DNA of 64,000 nt, taken from Brachyhypopomus gauderio. Lineage: Eukaryota > Chordata > Actinopteri > Gymnotiformes > Hypopomidae. A program made the position numbers and the translations under genes. The notes beneath the pieces are model-generated. The model searched no databases. It was given only the letters and a program-made list of their open reading frames with translations, and had not been told where the DNA came from. The stretch is taken from positions 2,838,472 to 2,902,471 of the forward strand of contig NW_027506872.1 in assembly GCF_052324685.1 (NCBI RefSeq), in the 5' to 3' direction. The first letter of the stretch is position 1. Each line of letters opens with the position of its first letter. Positions 1 through 11,700 of this stretch are shown in pieces.

Positions 1-119
1 TAGTCATCATTCATGCACAAATCAAGCCTTGAATATATTTCTGGCTTCATAAACATGACTATCAACATGCCCCCTCATTATGTTTTACTGCCCCCCCAAG
101 CAAAGCAGTCCAGAACCGG

Positions 120-539
120 GGCTGGCCGTAGCTGGTCCGAGTAAGAAGCCTAAAACCACTTCATACACAACAGGAGGAGTATTTGTTTAACTATGTCATA
201 TTCACTATATTTCACTATGTCATATTTACTATATTTCACCATGTCATATTTACTATATTTCACCATGTCGTATTCACCATGTCGTATTCACTATTTTTCA
301 CCATGTCGTATTCACTATATTTCACCATGTCGTATTCACTATATTTCACTATGTCGTATTCACTATATTTCACTATGTCGTATTCTAAGTGCGTTTGCCT
401 CATCTGGCAGTGTGCCGTTGCTATTCCAAACAAGGGAAACGTGGAGCGGCATTTTCGGACTGTTCATGAAAACTATGACATTGACTTTCCTCCGAAAAGC
501 GAGCTGAGAAGCAGAAAGATGAAAGAACTAAAATCCTAG
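120..539 (+). pseudogene. hAT transposase BED zinc-finger exon (fragment)
   Basis: The 3' part encodes a BED-type zinc finger: a CVCLIWQ segment, then GNVERHFRTVH, then DFPPKSELRSRKMKELKS. The His spacing and the lysine-rich tail resemble the N-terminus of the GTF2IRD2/ZBED5-like hAT transposases common in fish. In the classical finger the second ligand is a Cys in a C-x2-C pair; here that position reads Trp (CLIWQ), so zinc binding is doubtful. The upstream part (about 120-190) reads as an EEYLF-type lead-in and is then blown apart by a 24-bp minisatellite (192-388). No RNase-H-like transposase core follows, because the sequence passes straight into another repeat at about 545. It is a relic, not an expressed gene. 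Family call moderate; orientation certain. Confidence 0.6.
192..388 (+). repeat. 24-bp minisatellite inside a transposase exon
   Basis: Eight near-copies of a 24-bp unit (ATGTCRTATTCACTATATTTCACY) start at 193, 217, 241, 265, 303, 327, 351 and 375, with one 14-bp partial unit at 279. The unit is a multiple of three and contains no stop in the frame used (FTMSYSLY repeats), so the reading frame stays open across the array. The 14-bp partial unit switches the frame once. Confidence 0.9.
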
Positions 540-552
540 TTGTCAAGGCAGC

Positions 553-575
553 CAGTGGCGTGCACACACAGACAT
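553..575 (+). repeat. Left terminal inverted repeat of a decayed DNA transposon (pairs with 3503-3523)
   Basis: CAGTGGCGTGCACACACAGAC is the inverse of ATGTCTGTGCACGCCACTG at 3503-3523, and the same end occurs in arm R at about 34525-34547. The 5'-CAGTGGCG start is hAT-like. I see no convincing target-site duplication, so the two ends may belong to a rearranged element. Confidence 0.55.
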
Positions 576-732
576 CAGGTGCTAAAGCACCACCAACTCT
601 GCCCTTTAATCAACGAAAGTGCCCTTTTGAAACTTCGGTGTTTTTTATTTTTTTACTTACTATTATTATCATTTTACTGAGGTCGGTTTGAAATGATCTT
701 TTGGAAACCTGAGCGTTTAAAAACAATGCCCT

Positions 733-1197
733 TGTAACGTGGCTCGCGCCACGGAGCGAGTAGACGGACACAATCGCTGAGAAGAGCGAGATTTATTGAA
801 GGGAATACCATAATCGTCGTCAGAAAGCCAGGCAGGGTCCATAACGGGAGGGCAGTCAGTAAAACAGGCGTACACGGGCATACTGAACACGAGGGAACAC
901 AAGAACAAACAGGAAACCAAAAGACGGGAACAATAAACGGTCAGGTATAGCAATGAACATAGAACCAGCTAACATCCACATGAATCAAACAAAATACCAG
1001 ACAAAGGACAAGGGAGACTCAGGGGCTTAAATACAATGACATTAAACAAGGGGCAGGTGACGGTAATGACAAGGGGCGTGGGAACTAACGAGGTAATCAC
1101 AGAGACAAACGAGCGGGGCGGGGTAAACAGGTACGGACCACAGACACAAGGGGTTCGGAGTGACAGCTAACGGAGGGGGACACGGTCATACGTGACA
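733..1197 (-). mobile_element. Solo LTR, 465 bp, with 5-bp target duplication
   Basis: The segment begins TGTAACGTGG and ends ACGTGACA. It is flanked by GCCCT at 728-732 and 1198-1202. Arm R has the uninterrupted site (a single AGGGC at 39871-39875), which proves insertion in L. On the minus strand there is an AATAAA signal (792-797) near the 3' end, as in the R region of a Gypsy LTR. It has no internal coding region and so is left from recombination between two LTRs. Confidence 0.85.
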
Positions 1198-1202
1198 GCC
1201 CT

Positions 1203-1352
1203 GAAATGAGCCACCACCTCGCACACACCCGACCTCTCTCTTCCTTTAACATCAGATGCACAGCAGTTCAGTTCAGTTCAGCGAGTGGAAGGAAGCGTCT
1301 TCAGCACAGCACACACGCTGACAGACTTCTTCTCCCGTGCCCCACCAGCCAA
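1203..1352 (+). repeat. Arm L segment shared with arm R (39719-39870), no gene seen
   Basis: The sequence is the inverse of 39719-39870. A 55-bp part of it (TTCAGTTCAGCGAG...GAAGC) also occurs a third time at 41378-41432. No coding signal. Confidence 0.7.
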
Positions 1353-2855
1353 TGGCGCATTTCCACTAGGGCCTGCTTGGCGCGGTACGGTTCGATTCGC
1401 GACGGTTTGTGAGTGTTTCCATTAGTACCAGTTCCCTGTGAGCCGGCCCCTTTGGGTACTTTTTTCGTACCGACTCGCTCGAGGTTCTAACCGTTCCGAA
1501 GCGGTACAGTTCTGTGACGTGGAGGAACAGCATGACACTGATTGGCCAGGGAGTGTCGTCACAGGTTGCGTCAGGAGAGCGACTCCTCCGCTATGCTATG
1601 GACTCCTCAGCCATTTTTAAAACCCAAGGAGCGAAGTCTGTTCCCTGGTCAAACGCCGACGTACAAACCTTTCTGTTAATAATCAGCGATCAAAAAATCC
1701 AGGGCGAACTGGACGGGGCCACTAGAAATGTAAAGGTTTTTAGCGAGGTTTGCGCGCTAATGGCCACTCATGGCTACCAGCGGTCCGTTCAGCAGTGCCG
1801 GTCGGTCCAAGCTAAAAAAGCTTAACGCGATTACCGGGCGGTGAAGGACCATAACGGACGCAGCGGAGCAAACCGCAAAGACTGGAAATGGTTCCAGCAA
1901 ATGGATGTCATATACGGTCACCGGCCAGCCAGTAACGGAAGAGAAAACGTGCTGGACATTGTCGGTGCTGGAGGCCACGGAGAATGGTGAGTGTATTGTG
2001 ATTTCAGTTTTACTACTAGGCTCGTAAAAGATGTAATATGAACGTAATATGAACGCATCTATTGTAAACGCAGGAATTTAGAGCTGTGTTTGTAGTTAAT
2101 GTTACCACCACAGTCACTACTGTACAATAGCTAGCTCTTAGCCTTGCTAGTTGCTAGTTAGCTGTAGCCATAAACACAGCATGAGCAGCGATGACGTGCT
2201 ACACATTTTGTGCAGTTACGCTATATTGTTGTTGCTTTCACGGGAATGCTTGTGTTTAATATTTGTTATTTTTTACGTTCAAGATTCCCCTTCCACTGAC
2301 GAGGCGAGCGGAGTTGGCGGAAAATGTTTCCTTCAACCGGGCTTTCCTCGGGGTGCTTGGCGAACTTGTGAACACCATGCGAGACAGACGCCAGTAAAAG
2401 CACACAAAATGTTGCTTGTAGTACTATAAATATTTATTTCATATAAAGCTATACGTATATATTTGCTTTTTGCACTTTTTAAAACTATAACTATATTATT
2501 TACATATGTTGTACTTTAAATATCTATTTCATAATAAAGTTTGATTTCATTTGATTGTATGACTGATGCTTTTTATGCAGGGTGTGTTCAGCCTGTTTGA
2601 GTAATACCAAAATATTATCAATAATTAGAGCAACCACATACAATAATGAAGATAAAGATAAATAAGATACAATAATGCTATGTGTTATGGGGCATCGACC
2701 GGTGTTGTGGTCGTATACAAATGATGTCACGACACTACAACCCGTGCGCCAACAGCGACTCCACCCACATTGTGTTGGTCCACCATTGTAATGGAAACAC
2801 AACGCGACCGTACCGTTCCGTTGCGAATCGACCCGTATCGAACCGTACCGCGCCA
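1353..2855 (+). mobile_element. Harbinger-type element, left copy, right end truncated
   Basis: It starts with the terminal repeat TGGCGCATTTCCACTAGGGC and is collinear with the complete copy at 54208-55718. The right end stops at about CCGTACCGCGCC, so roughly the last 29 bp of the right terminal repeat are missing and no TAA duplication is visible. It carries only the Myb/SANT gene; the DDE nuclease gene is absent, so it is non-autonomous. In arm R the same place holds an unrelated ~48-bp sequence. Confidence 0.8.
1597..2397 (+). pseudogene. Harbinger Myb/SANT-like DNA-binding protein (2 exons, nonsense)
   Basis: Exon 1 (1597-1986) reads as a Myb/SANT-like domain (Myb_DNA-bind_4 type). The three spaced aromatics are in W-SNADVQTFLL, RNVKVFSEV and DWKWFQQMD, with the usual RTWEQC-like segment here as RSVQQC. 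A GT donor follows at 1987. Exon 2 (2284-2397) after a CAAG acceptor gives the coiled tail TRRAELAENVSFNRAF...VNTMRDRRQ and a TAA stop, which is the usual C-terminus of these proteins. In Harbinger elements this protein brings the transposase to DNA and the nucleus. An in-frame TAA at 1823-1825 breaks the domain; the same TAA is in the other copy, so it predates both insertions. Confidence 0.75.
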
Positions 2856-3523
2856 ACGTGAAATCATTTTGTTGTGCAGTAAAATGTCTCATACAGCACC
2901 AAACTACTAAGCATTTTAGCTGACTGGTCACCTGATAAACTAGTCGCTCTAACCCAAATCAATGATAGATAACGTGAGGACGACCACATACAAATAATTA
3001 AGGTAGAGTTTGCAAATCTATTAAGCTGAACGTCTTCTGTTGTATAGGTTTTGGTAGGCAACATAAATTAACACATTCATTTGTGAAAGAAGAAACGGGA
3101 AGTTCCCCATTACCTGTGAAAAATGCCCATCTGCATTCATGTAATGACAACACTCAGTAGCCTATAACTCCTTCTCCTACTTTACAGTCTTTTACTGTCT
3201 TAATTGTAGGCCTATATTGATTGACTAATTGCAAAATATATGCAACAAGGCCTGCAGACAGTGGAGGGTAAACAGAAGTTAACTGAAGGACATGACTGTA
3301 TATAGTTAATATTGGATATGAATTTTATCAGTTGGCGGTGTGACTTTTTTCCATTGAAACCTCACGTTTAGAGAATGTTACAAATAAAAGTCAAATTTCA
3401 TTCAACATGTGCTTGTAGTTTTTTTTATAATGAAGTGTTCCACGTGTGCTAAAAAGTGCCCTTCACCCCCCCCCCCCCCCCCCCAAGCACTTGCCCCCCA
3501 AAATGTCTGTGCACGCCACTGAC
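2856..3523 (+). repeat. Decayed DNA-transposon right part with poly-C tract
   Basis: The stretch is shared with arm R (35190-34525 reversed) and ends with the terminal repeat ATGTCTGTGCACGCCACTG. A C-homopolymer lies at 3467-3484; arm R has the matching G run at 34565-34580. No coding signal. Confidence 0.6.
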
Positions 3524-4532
3524 AGTAAGATAAAGATGACATCTTTCAGTGTTGATTATTTGAATTCAATTTTCTCTCAGTCCAGTTTATTTTATTTTAT
3601 TTTTTTGCCAGGTCATTTGTGATTGCTTTTTGCATTTTTTGCCAAACGGTTTCCTTAATGGTCATGCCTCCTGAAAAACCAAAACACTGAATCTGTGCAA
3701 GAAAGACTTGACTTTTGAACTATTTTTATGATAACATATTTTTTATGTTACCTGGATCAGTGTAGCTCTAGTCAGAAAAGGTGGCTTAGTAAGCTGGACC
3801 CAGAAATACACAGAAGGCACTGCAAAAATGAAAACACTAAATCAATTAAATCATTCAGTGAAGTAAATCCATAAACACCTGCAAATGTGTGCTTTTATAC
3901 ATGATTTTTTAGTGTTGTCAGCCAGTTCATAAATCTGGGTGTAGTGTACCTGATCAATCATAAAAATGTATCTGTAACAGGACATCTCTGGCGCTATAAT
4001 ACTTAATTTGTGTCCATTTTACACCACCCCGGTGGCACGTAGTGTATATGACAGCTTTTATTATCATATGGACAATATTACTTCCAGCAATAATATGATT
4101 AAAAAGCCACATAGTAGCATAACAAAATAACTAACACACTTAACAATTTGACCCTGACAAAATACAGGAAACTGGAAAGCTGAAACCTACATTGTTCACT
4201 CAGTGAGTAACCTCTGCAGCTTTTCTTTTTCTCTCTCTCATCTTTTCAGCGCCACGTTTACGTTTCGTAGTTTGTTTAGACCCTGGCTTAGACTGCTCCA
4301 TCTTTACAGCAATGCGGACCTATTTTTTCACGTTTCAGTAGTGTGAACCGTGTGGCGGAGGGATCACATGATGAGTTAGACCCTCAGCAGTGTCAGTGTG
4401 CAACTGGCGTCTCTCTCTCTTGTCACTCGTGGGATACAAACAGGGAGATATCATTAATGTGGCATTAGTATGGACGAGTCTACTCGTGTCTACTTGTATT
4501 AATAAGTGACACAGCTGCTGTATGTTTTCGTA
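3524..4532. other. Non-coding arm sequence, no gene seen
   Basis: Collinear with arm R 34524-33550. Includes the phrase ACTTAATTTGTGTCCATTTTAC (4002-4023), which is also the tail of the CAGGGTTGCC repeat family found elsewhere in the window. No convincing ORF or RNA. Confidence 0.6.
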
Positions 4533-4665
4533 GTCCGGTCCAACTCGTTCATGTGTTTACAGGATCAGTTTGCGGCCTGGTCCAACTTGTTCACGTGTTT
4601 ACAGGATCAGTCCGCGGCCCGGTCCAACTCGTTCATGTGTTTACAGGCTCAGTCCGCGGCCGCTC
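4533..4665 (+). repeat. GC-rich ~45-bp minisatellite, 3 units
   Basis: Three units of GGTCCAACTCGTTCATGTGTTTACAGGATCAGTCCGCGGCC. Arm R has only one clear unit (about 33390-33435), so the unit number changed after the duplication. Confidence 0.8.
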
Positions 4666-4761
4666 TGAGCAGGTTAGTGTGACTGGAGCGGGGGAGGTAA
4701 TAACACCGTTATACAGCAGCGTGACTACGGGCCGGGGACGCAGTGCGCGGCAATGGCTCCT

Positions 4762-4855
4762 CCACGGGCCGAGTTAAACCACCGGCGGCCCACTAACCCA
4801 TCAGCCCACCGGGGAAATCCCCGGTAGTAATGTATGCCAGTCCGCCCCTGCAGTC
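4762..4855 (-). repeat. Transposon terminal region (GGGGCGGACTGGC type)
   Basis: On the minus strand it reads GCAGGGGCGGACTGGCATAC followed by CCGGGGATTTCCCCGGTGGGCC, a very common fish hAT-like end. Its partner end was not found. Shared with arm R 33196-33260. Confidence 0.5.
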
Positions 4856-5380
4856 AACTAAAACCAGTTAGGATGGAATGATAAAAGAGAGCACAGTTAT
4901 TTACTGGCAAGGGTAAAACAAACTGACTAGCAGACATTTGGAACCTCCACGTATTAGAAACAAAGCAGTAGTGATATTTCTCAGGTCTTTCCGAGGATAT
5001 TCACAAAAATATTTAACAATTGTTGACACAAAAGTAAATTGGCAAAATAAATGGACAGTCCTCATTGTGAATTCAAGAGAAAAAAATGCTGACAACGCAA
5101 AATTATAGGTGTACGCTGTACACTGACATGAAAATACATTCATGCGCATGCGCAGTAGCTCTAGGTAGGACATTCGATGGGTAGCACAGATTTTGATAAC
5201 ACCGGAGTGGATCTGATACATGTCCAGGGCCAGAGTGGGTGTGATAAATGTCCCGGCCCAAACTACTGAGATTAACATGGGCCAGCCCAAAATGATTTGA
5301 TGTCTCGGCAAATTAGCAGTTTTATTTATTGTCTAACTGCGTTACTATGACGACACGGCATATGACGTCACAACGCAGGA
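4856..5380. other. Upstream region of gene A, no gene seen
   Basis: A 136-codon minus-strand ORF here keeps most of its frame in arm R but has length changes and no family resemblance, so I do not call it a gene. It is probably 5' flanking sequence of gene A. Confidence 0.5.
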
Positions 5381-5382
5381 GA

Positions 5383-5397
5383 CCTATAAAAGTCGCC
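5383..5397 (+). promoter_or_regulatory. TATA box of gene A copy 1
   Basis: CCTATAAAAGTCGCC lies about 120 bp upstream of the first ATG of gene A. It is conserved in arm R (reverse complement at about 32615-32629). The distance suits a core promoter with transcription starting near 5415. Confidence 0.65.
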
Positions 5398-6000
5398 ACA
5401 GACGCGTTTAAACCACAGATCGTCACTGAAGTTGAAGTAGCTACTACAGCGTTTCAGCGTTATATTGTGCGAGTGGAAGAGTGACTATTCCAAGTGATCC
5501 TGTTTAGACAAATGATGAGGGTAAGTTCATGTTCCTTTGAGCTTTTTCCATAATCTCACTTTAGTCCGAGTAAGTTCGAGAGAGCCTAGCTTCTCAGTCG
5601 AGCATTTTCAAGTACTTTAGCCTAAATTCCAGCACTTTCAAACCTGGAACACAATGCAACATTAAAATTCATCAGGTAAATGTTCCCCTGTTTTTGAGGG
5701 GTGTTTCTTTATACTACCACATGTCGTTTCGGATACACGGCTGAACGGTTCATGTTTCAGTTTAGTTTACGGCCTCACGGACCAGGAGAGTGTTGTAGAA
5801 AATTTATAAATGTTGGGTTTATAAAATATAAATTATTATTAGTGGTGGGACTTTAACGCGTTAATTTCGATTAATTAATTACAGGAAAATTAACGCACTA
5901 AAAAAATTAACGCATTTTAACGCACGATACACTTTTGCATCGTGGAATGTTTCTCAGTGCACGAGTTCCAGGCGTACAGATTATATGGACGCACAATAAG

Positions 6001-7151
6001 ATGAGCATTATGGAGATTACTGAAGAGGCTACGCTGGTGGATGGGAAATTTAAATATAAGAAACTTCCAGATGGAAGTACAAACACAAATAGTGTTATTT
6101 GCACTTTATGAAGGAAGGAGTTCGCTTATCACAGGAGCACTTCCACCCTTCGTTACCACCTCAACGCAAAACATGTTGCGGCTAGCTGGGCGTACACTGT
6201 AGGCTACGATATTTTAAATCGTGTACTCAGCTCAAGCTCAAACTGTACGACTAACTCGTTGCGGAGAGTCGGCTCGTGGAGCTGCTTCAACAGTGCGATA
6301 CTCTCACGAGGAGCGATTTGAATTTCAAACACGTTTGATGTTCTTGCGACGCTGCGATTTCTGATCGGGAGTTGGTCGTGAGGTGTGAATCGCTCCTCGT
6401 TTACCTGTGTAAACTATACGATGCACGACACGCGATTGAGCCGAAACGAGTGAAAAATCGGCTGAAAATGGGCCAAAAATCGCACAGTGTACGCCCAGCT
6501 TAACGCGCAGGTCAGTAATGATAACTTAGCTGCTAAATGTATTCCTAGTACGATAGGGTGACCTAAACGTCCGCATTTCACATCCTGGACAGGTGTTGTC
6601 CCGGGTTTTTTTTTTAAGTGAGGAAATGTCCTGGTTTTTAAAGTACCTTCATTGGACCATTAAGACTGGATTAAACTTTCGCGAGTGACCGTAGCGCGCG
6701 ACTCCGCACGCGTTTATACATGACGAGTCATATTATTTGTGTCGTTCGTTCTCTGTGGTCGAAGATAAAGGCTTACAAGAAGCGCTGCACATTGCGTCAA
6801 CTGATGCAAGTTATGAACTACCGTCCAGGGGTGAGTTTCCCAAAACGTTCTTAGCACCAAGTACTTCTTAACCTCGTACGTAAGAACGAGGGAAAAAAAA
6901 ACAGGTTATTGTGAAAGGGAAGTAAAACAGGTTATTGTGAAGAGCGCCACAAATGTGGCTCTGACTGGGGATCACTGGACCTCTGTTAGCAACAAGAATG
7001 ATCTTGGTGTGACAGCTCATATTATAGATGATGAATGGAAGATCCAGTCATTTGCTTTGAGCATGCAGAAGACCACTTCTAGGCACTATGGAGATGCCTG
7101 TGGCAGAGGCCTGGGAAATTTAAGAAAAGTATACCATCTAAAATGGTATTA
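6001..7151 (+). pseudogene. hAT (ZBED1-like) transposase remnants
   Basis: Two coding islands are visible. At 6001-6190 there is a BED zinc finger (VDGKFKYKKLPDGST, then a Cys pair, then STLRYHLNAKH). The second Cys codon is TGA here but TGT in the sister copy at 50894, so a zinc ligand is replaced by a stop. At 6937-7130 there is a piece of the RNase-H-like catalytic core (ALTGDHWTSVSNKNDLGVTA followed by an IDDEWKIQSFAL stretch), typical of ZBED1/hAT transposases. The middle and C-terminal dimerisation domain are missing. Confidence 0.8.
6831..6890 (+). mobile_element. Half of a palindromic MITE (GGTGAGTTTCCCAAAACG)
   Basis: The sequence GGGGTGAGTTTCCCAAAACG...TAACCTCGTACG matches one arm of the complete foldback at 51233-51336, but sits at a different place in the hAT. 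The second arm is lost and replaced by an A-run, so this is an independent, partly deleted insertion. Confidence 0.7.
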
Positions 7152-7479
7152 AAAAACATCTTCTGATTTACTTCAATTCTTCCAATATCCTGAGCAAAAC
7201 TCCCAAAATTAAACAACATTTTTGGTCAGAATTTCCAATGTTCTGAACTGTTTTCTGCACTCATATATTGGTCTGTGTAGTAGACTGGTGGAAAAATAAA
7301 CAAGATGTTGAAGTTTATGATTATGTTCATTGATTCATTCATCATTCAAACTTAAATTAATATTTCTCATGTTAAATACTGAAATGCGATTAAAATGCGA
7401 TTAATTTCGATTAATTAATTACAAAGCTTCCGATTAATTCGATTAATTTTTTTAATCGCGTCCCACCCCTAATTATTAT

Positions 7480-8739
7480 AAAATATAAATTACATTACAA
7501 ATACAGTAATGCCTCCTTTATCACATTCTGGAGATTCCAGAACTACCCACAATAACCGAAAATAGAAATGGTATAATTATTTAAGTTTTTATACACTATA
7601 TTAAGGCTTTATAAACCCTCCCCACGCCTTTACATAAACCTTTCCCGTTCACTTAATAACCATTCCCACACTGTTCTGTGCATGTGTGTGATGGTGGTTC
7701 TCGTTTCCGAGAGTAAATATGCACTATTTACTATAATTCGTACTGTTTTAATATTTATAACATTCCTTGTTAATTGTTAGAATTAATACTTATAATATAT
7801 TTTTATACATTTTGGGATTTTGTCATGTAAAAAAATCATAAAATATATATATTTTCCGCCGATCGAATTCCGCAGACAACCGGCGAAAAAGTGATGACCC
7901 GCGAATTATTTTTCCCATTAATATCTTATTAAAACCCGTGAAAGAGTGAATTCACAAAAGCTGAAGCACGAACTGGCGCAGGATCACTGTAACATAATAC
8001 AAAAAATAAGTATGAACTAACCTACAACTGAGTGCAAAATAAATATTAATTTAAGAGCAACATTAAGATAAAAACTGTACATTCAGATGAAAATATCAAC
8101 TTAAATGTGCAATCAAAAAGAAAATGTGAGTGAGTGGCAGCGCAAACGTGAATCACGTCCTTAGCAACTGTTCTCTGTGACAGTACGTTCAGTGAACGAA
8201 TCAGAAAATGAATGAACGAGAGCCAGATTAACATTAATTATCCGGTTACATCCCAGTTACTTCATTTTACGGCCTCTTATCACATGTGTAACCAATTAAT
8301 ATTGGTTATTAACCATCTGAGGTCATTATTAAGATCGATTAATATTATCTCCTTGAGAGTCCAGCGGGGTTGAAAAAAAAAATCTAAATTATAAAATGTT
8401 CGTATTCCCCCTATCATGTCTGCGCGGATGTCCGCAGCCTGTATTATCTTCACAGGAAAGGGTAGCATTCTACAACGTGTTTAACGCATAATGTAGCCTA
8501 CTTTAACACGATGTCGTCAATTATTTCTTCATGCTATGTTTACCCATGTCAGTAAGTTTATATATAGGCCTGCATGAGAAAATCAATAGTTTTCTATGGG
8601 ACGCTCGTAAAGCGTCACCAGTTTCCTCCCTTTTTAGCGCGTACACAACAATTCTAATAACGCCACCTTGTGGAGGATTTTGAGAAATGCAAAATCGGTA
8701 ATCATGAAACTCATTTTTTCTTCATTTTCTCTACTACAG
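7480..8739. other. Gene A intron 1, 3' part
   Basis: Collinear with arm R 32090-30812. Arm R has an extra repeat of the CTCTCGTTCA(C/T)TCTCTGATTCGTTCA unit (about 31330-31405). No coding signal. Confidence 0.6.
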
Positions 8740-11700
8740 TCTAAGAAAGCTGGGCCAGCAGAAGAGCTTCCTGCAGAGGGCTGTGATGCGTCTGCCCCCG
8801 GCGTGGAAAGCAAGCAGGCAAAGAAAGACCATAGCAGATGGTTTTCAGGTGAGATTTAGCGTGATGACATCTTACCAAAACGTGATGCATTATACGGTTA
8901 TTTATTCATAACAGTATAATTTTCCATAATTTATGTTTTTAGTGACATTTGTTTATGGGCATCATTAGTGTTTGCCTCATAGATGCTTAAAGTAAATGTT
9001 TCTTTCACCACAGCTTTTTGCAGTGCTGGAGTGAAAGAGGCAGTGATGGAGGATCTCAACACTCCTCCATGTGTCAAAAGTGATGGAGTCGTATCGACCT
9101 CTGGGACTAATGCAGCTGTTCTAACTGAAGAGTAAGTACTCACTCTCCACACATCACATACTCAATCTTTACATACATGTGCTGGAAGATTAAACTAGGT
9201 GACAATGTAACACTTTCTTTTCAGACTTTGGCAAGAGCTGAGGAATACACTGCCAAGCGATGTGAGTACGAATCTCTATCTCTCTGTCTTCCTCTCTGCC
9301 TGTGTGTCTGTCTGTCAGTATGTCTGTCTGCAAGATGAGCCTTTGGCCATGTCTGGTCAGACCTTCATAACAGTACATGTTCTTTGCATTGGCATTTTAC
9401 TTCTTAAAGAAATAATCAGCTTAAGGTTAAAAAAAGTATTAATTAAAAATCATTAAGCTTTTGGATACTGATGAACGTTTTACACTTGGCTTTAACCTAA
9501 CTAGATGAAAATGGAGGATTTGATTGCAGTGCTGCAAAAAATCTCAGCATGGGTCAAAGTAGCAGTGAAGGAGGTGGTTGCTCCAGGTTTTGAGTCAGGC
9601 CTGTTAGGGGTGAGGTCCTCAGGAGGAACCTGTATCTCCAGCAGCCCTCATGAGGTGGAGCATGGAGAGACACATGATTCTCCCTCTCAGATCAACTGCG
9701 GACCGACGAGCAGGCGTAGTCGTGCCCCTCGTCCTTTAATGTATGCTACCTTGTGCATGTAAGTTAATACTCAGTCTGAAGGTTGGTGGTGAGTATTCAT
9801 TTGGAGTATTGATATGCTGAGTTATTTACTCAGTTAAACTCGGTCCACGGGCACTGAGTTTAACAGTTTTGGCTTAATTTCTAATGTCATCAAGCCTGTG
9901 ATTCCTTTATGTATTTTATAGTTTATTGGGAAACTTTCCTACTTTCAGCAGGTATGATGAGTACTCAAGAAGCAGCACATCATCTTTTTCAAAGCCTCTC
10001 AGGGTCATCTTTGGCATCTCAGAGGACAGGATCTTCAGCCATATCTATGGAGAGGTCATGAGGGCCATTATGAATATGTTGCCACCTGAGATAAAGCATG
10101 TCGATATGAAAGAGACCAGCCGCGTCATGTCCGCTATTGTGGATGACTCCCTAAAGCAGGTGAAGGACTAAAATGTTTTAGTTCATTTATTCTATTATTT
10201 TTATTATTATTCATGTTTTCCTCCATAGTTGATGTGTTTATATATCTATTAGCAATATATGCAGTGTGAGACCAAGGCCAGTGATCAGTGACTACAATCT
10301 TGTTTACTACTCTTGCACATGTTGTTACTCTAGATTAACTCATGTCTTCTGGAGATTTATTGCAATACTGACCTCCATGAAGGTGTTACACTGCCTGTAA
10401 GCTACTTTGAGGACATCGCCCAAAATCTGATGCTTGCAGTTAAGACCAGGATGCTGGGATTTTTGGAATCCTGCACAATCACGAGTTGGTCAGCATCAGT
10501 ACTGCTAAACTCCATCACCACCACAAAGAGCATTATTGAATGCCTATTGTCAGTGATTCCATTCTGTAAAGAGGAAATTGCTGGACAGCTAATTGGAAAG
10601 GATTTGTTTACATTTGTGAAGAAAAGGCTGGAGGTTTTGTGCATGAGGCAGATATTAACACCATCTGTCATGCATTTACAAGCCCTCAGTGACTTCATAA
10701 TTTTAGACAGTTTTGAAGCAATTGGTGAAAAAGTTATCAGCAGTGGTGCCCTTGAGCAAAATGAGGAGTCTGAGTGTTCCTGGAAAGCACTGGACAGCAT
10801 GCTCTCCATAGACTCCCTCAGGCAGTCCTCTCAGAAGCTCATCCCTATAGTGAGGAACTTGATGCTGGAAAGGATTGCGGCTCTGGACCAAGTAAAAGCA
10901 CAAATGAGCTGCAAGGGGACTCGGTCAGTGTTGTCAGATACCTACCTTTCCAAGGAGGCACTCCAGTCAGGCATCGTGAGGAGCTTTGTGAACACAGCTA
11001 CCGAAAAACTACTCCAACAAAGCCTTGGTCTGACGTCCTGCACCAAGCCTGACACTATATTTGGGCGCTACTGTTATGAAAGCATATCTGTGACGGAGGC
11101 TGACTTAGAAGTGGAGCAGTCACGACAGCGATGCTGCTCTGAGCTGTCAGCTGTGATTGCCCACACTGTGATCAGTGACCTCGCTGGCATCACCACCTCT
11201 CAGTCAGAACAGGACCGTACAGGCTCTGTACAGGCTCTGCTGCCCAGACGGTGGACGTGGGGCTGGAGAAGAAATCTTCTCGGTGGTTCAGGTGTCCAAG
11301 ATTTCTGAAGCTGAGATTCAAGGTATCTGTTTTTAAAGTGTATTTATTCCCAGTCACACCATTAGCTTTAGACTCTGCTCTTCTGAATGATTTTCAACCA
11401 TACATTTATGCTACCGTCAGAATCATATTTTGAATGATTTTTATCAAATTGTCTTCTCTTTTTAAAGAAACAGACAAACAAAGTGCGTGTTCACATGGAG
11501 GACCAGGTGGTGGACAAACATATTCCAGATGGTACGTGTTTTAGTATTTCTTTGGTGAAGTTTAATTCATGAGAGTATTATGCATAAAGAAGTGAGGGGT
11601 CCGTGGTATAGTAGTCTTCCATGGTTTAGTTGTCTTTCATGCTGCACAACTAATAGGGCATGAACAACAATAATGACAACAGCATGGAAGACTACACACA

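Larger units (their letters stand above)
5840..7471 (+). mobile_element. ZBED-type hAT element in gene A intron 1
   Basis: Ends are TAGTGGTGGGACTTTAACGC and GCGTCCCACCCCTA (imperfect inverted repeats). An exact 8-bp target duplication ATTATTAT lies at 5832-5839 and 7472-7479. Arm R has the single empty site (ATAATAAT, 32103-32110). A sister copy is at 50733-52134. Length 1632 bp; the transposase is broken, so it cannot move itself. Confidence 0.95.

Noticed and set aside
183-388. Possible CRISPR-like array
   Set aside because: Units are contiguous 24-bp tandem repeats without spacers; a minisatellite in an animal genome.
2150-2429. 92-codon ORF over Harbinger exon 2
   Set aside because: The other frame gives the family C-terminus (TRRAELAENV...RDRRQ) with proper acceptor and stop.
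10430-10903. Opposite-strand ORFs over gene A exon 7
   Set aside because: Shadows of the real exon, which has splice sites and phase support.
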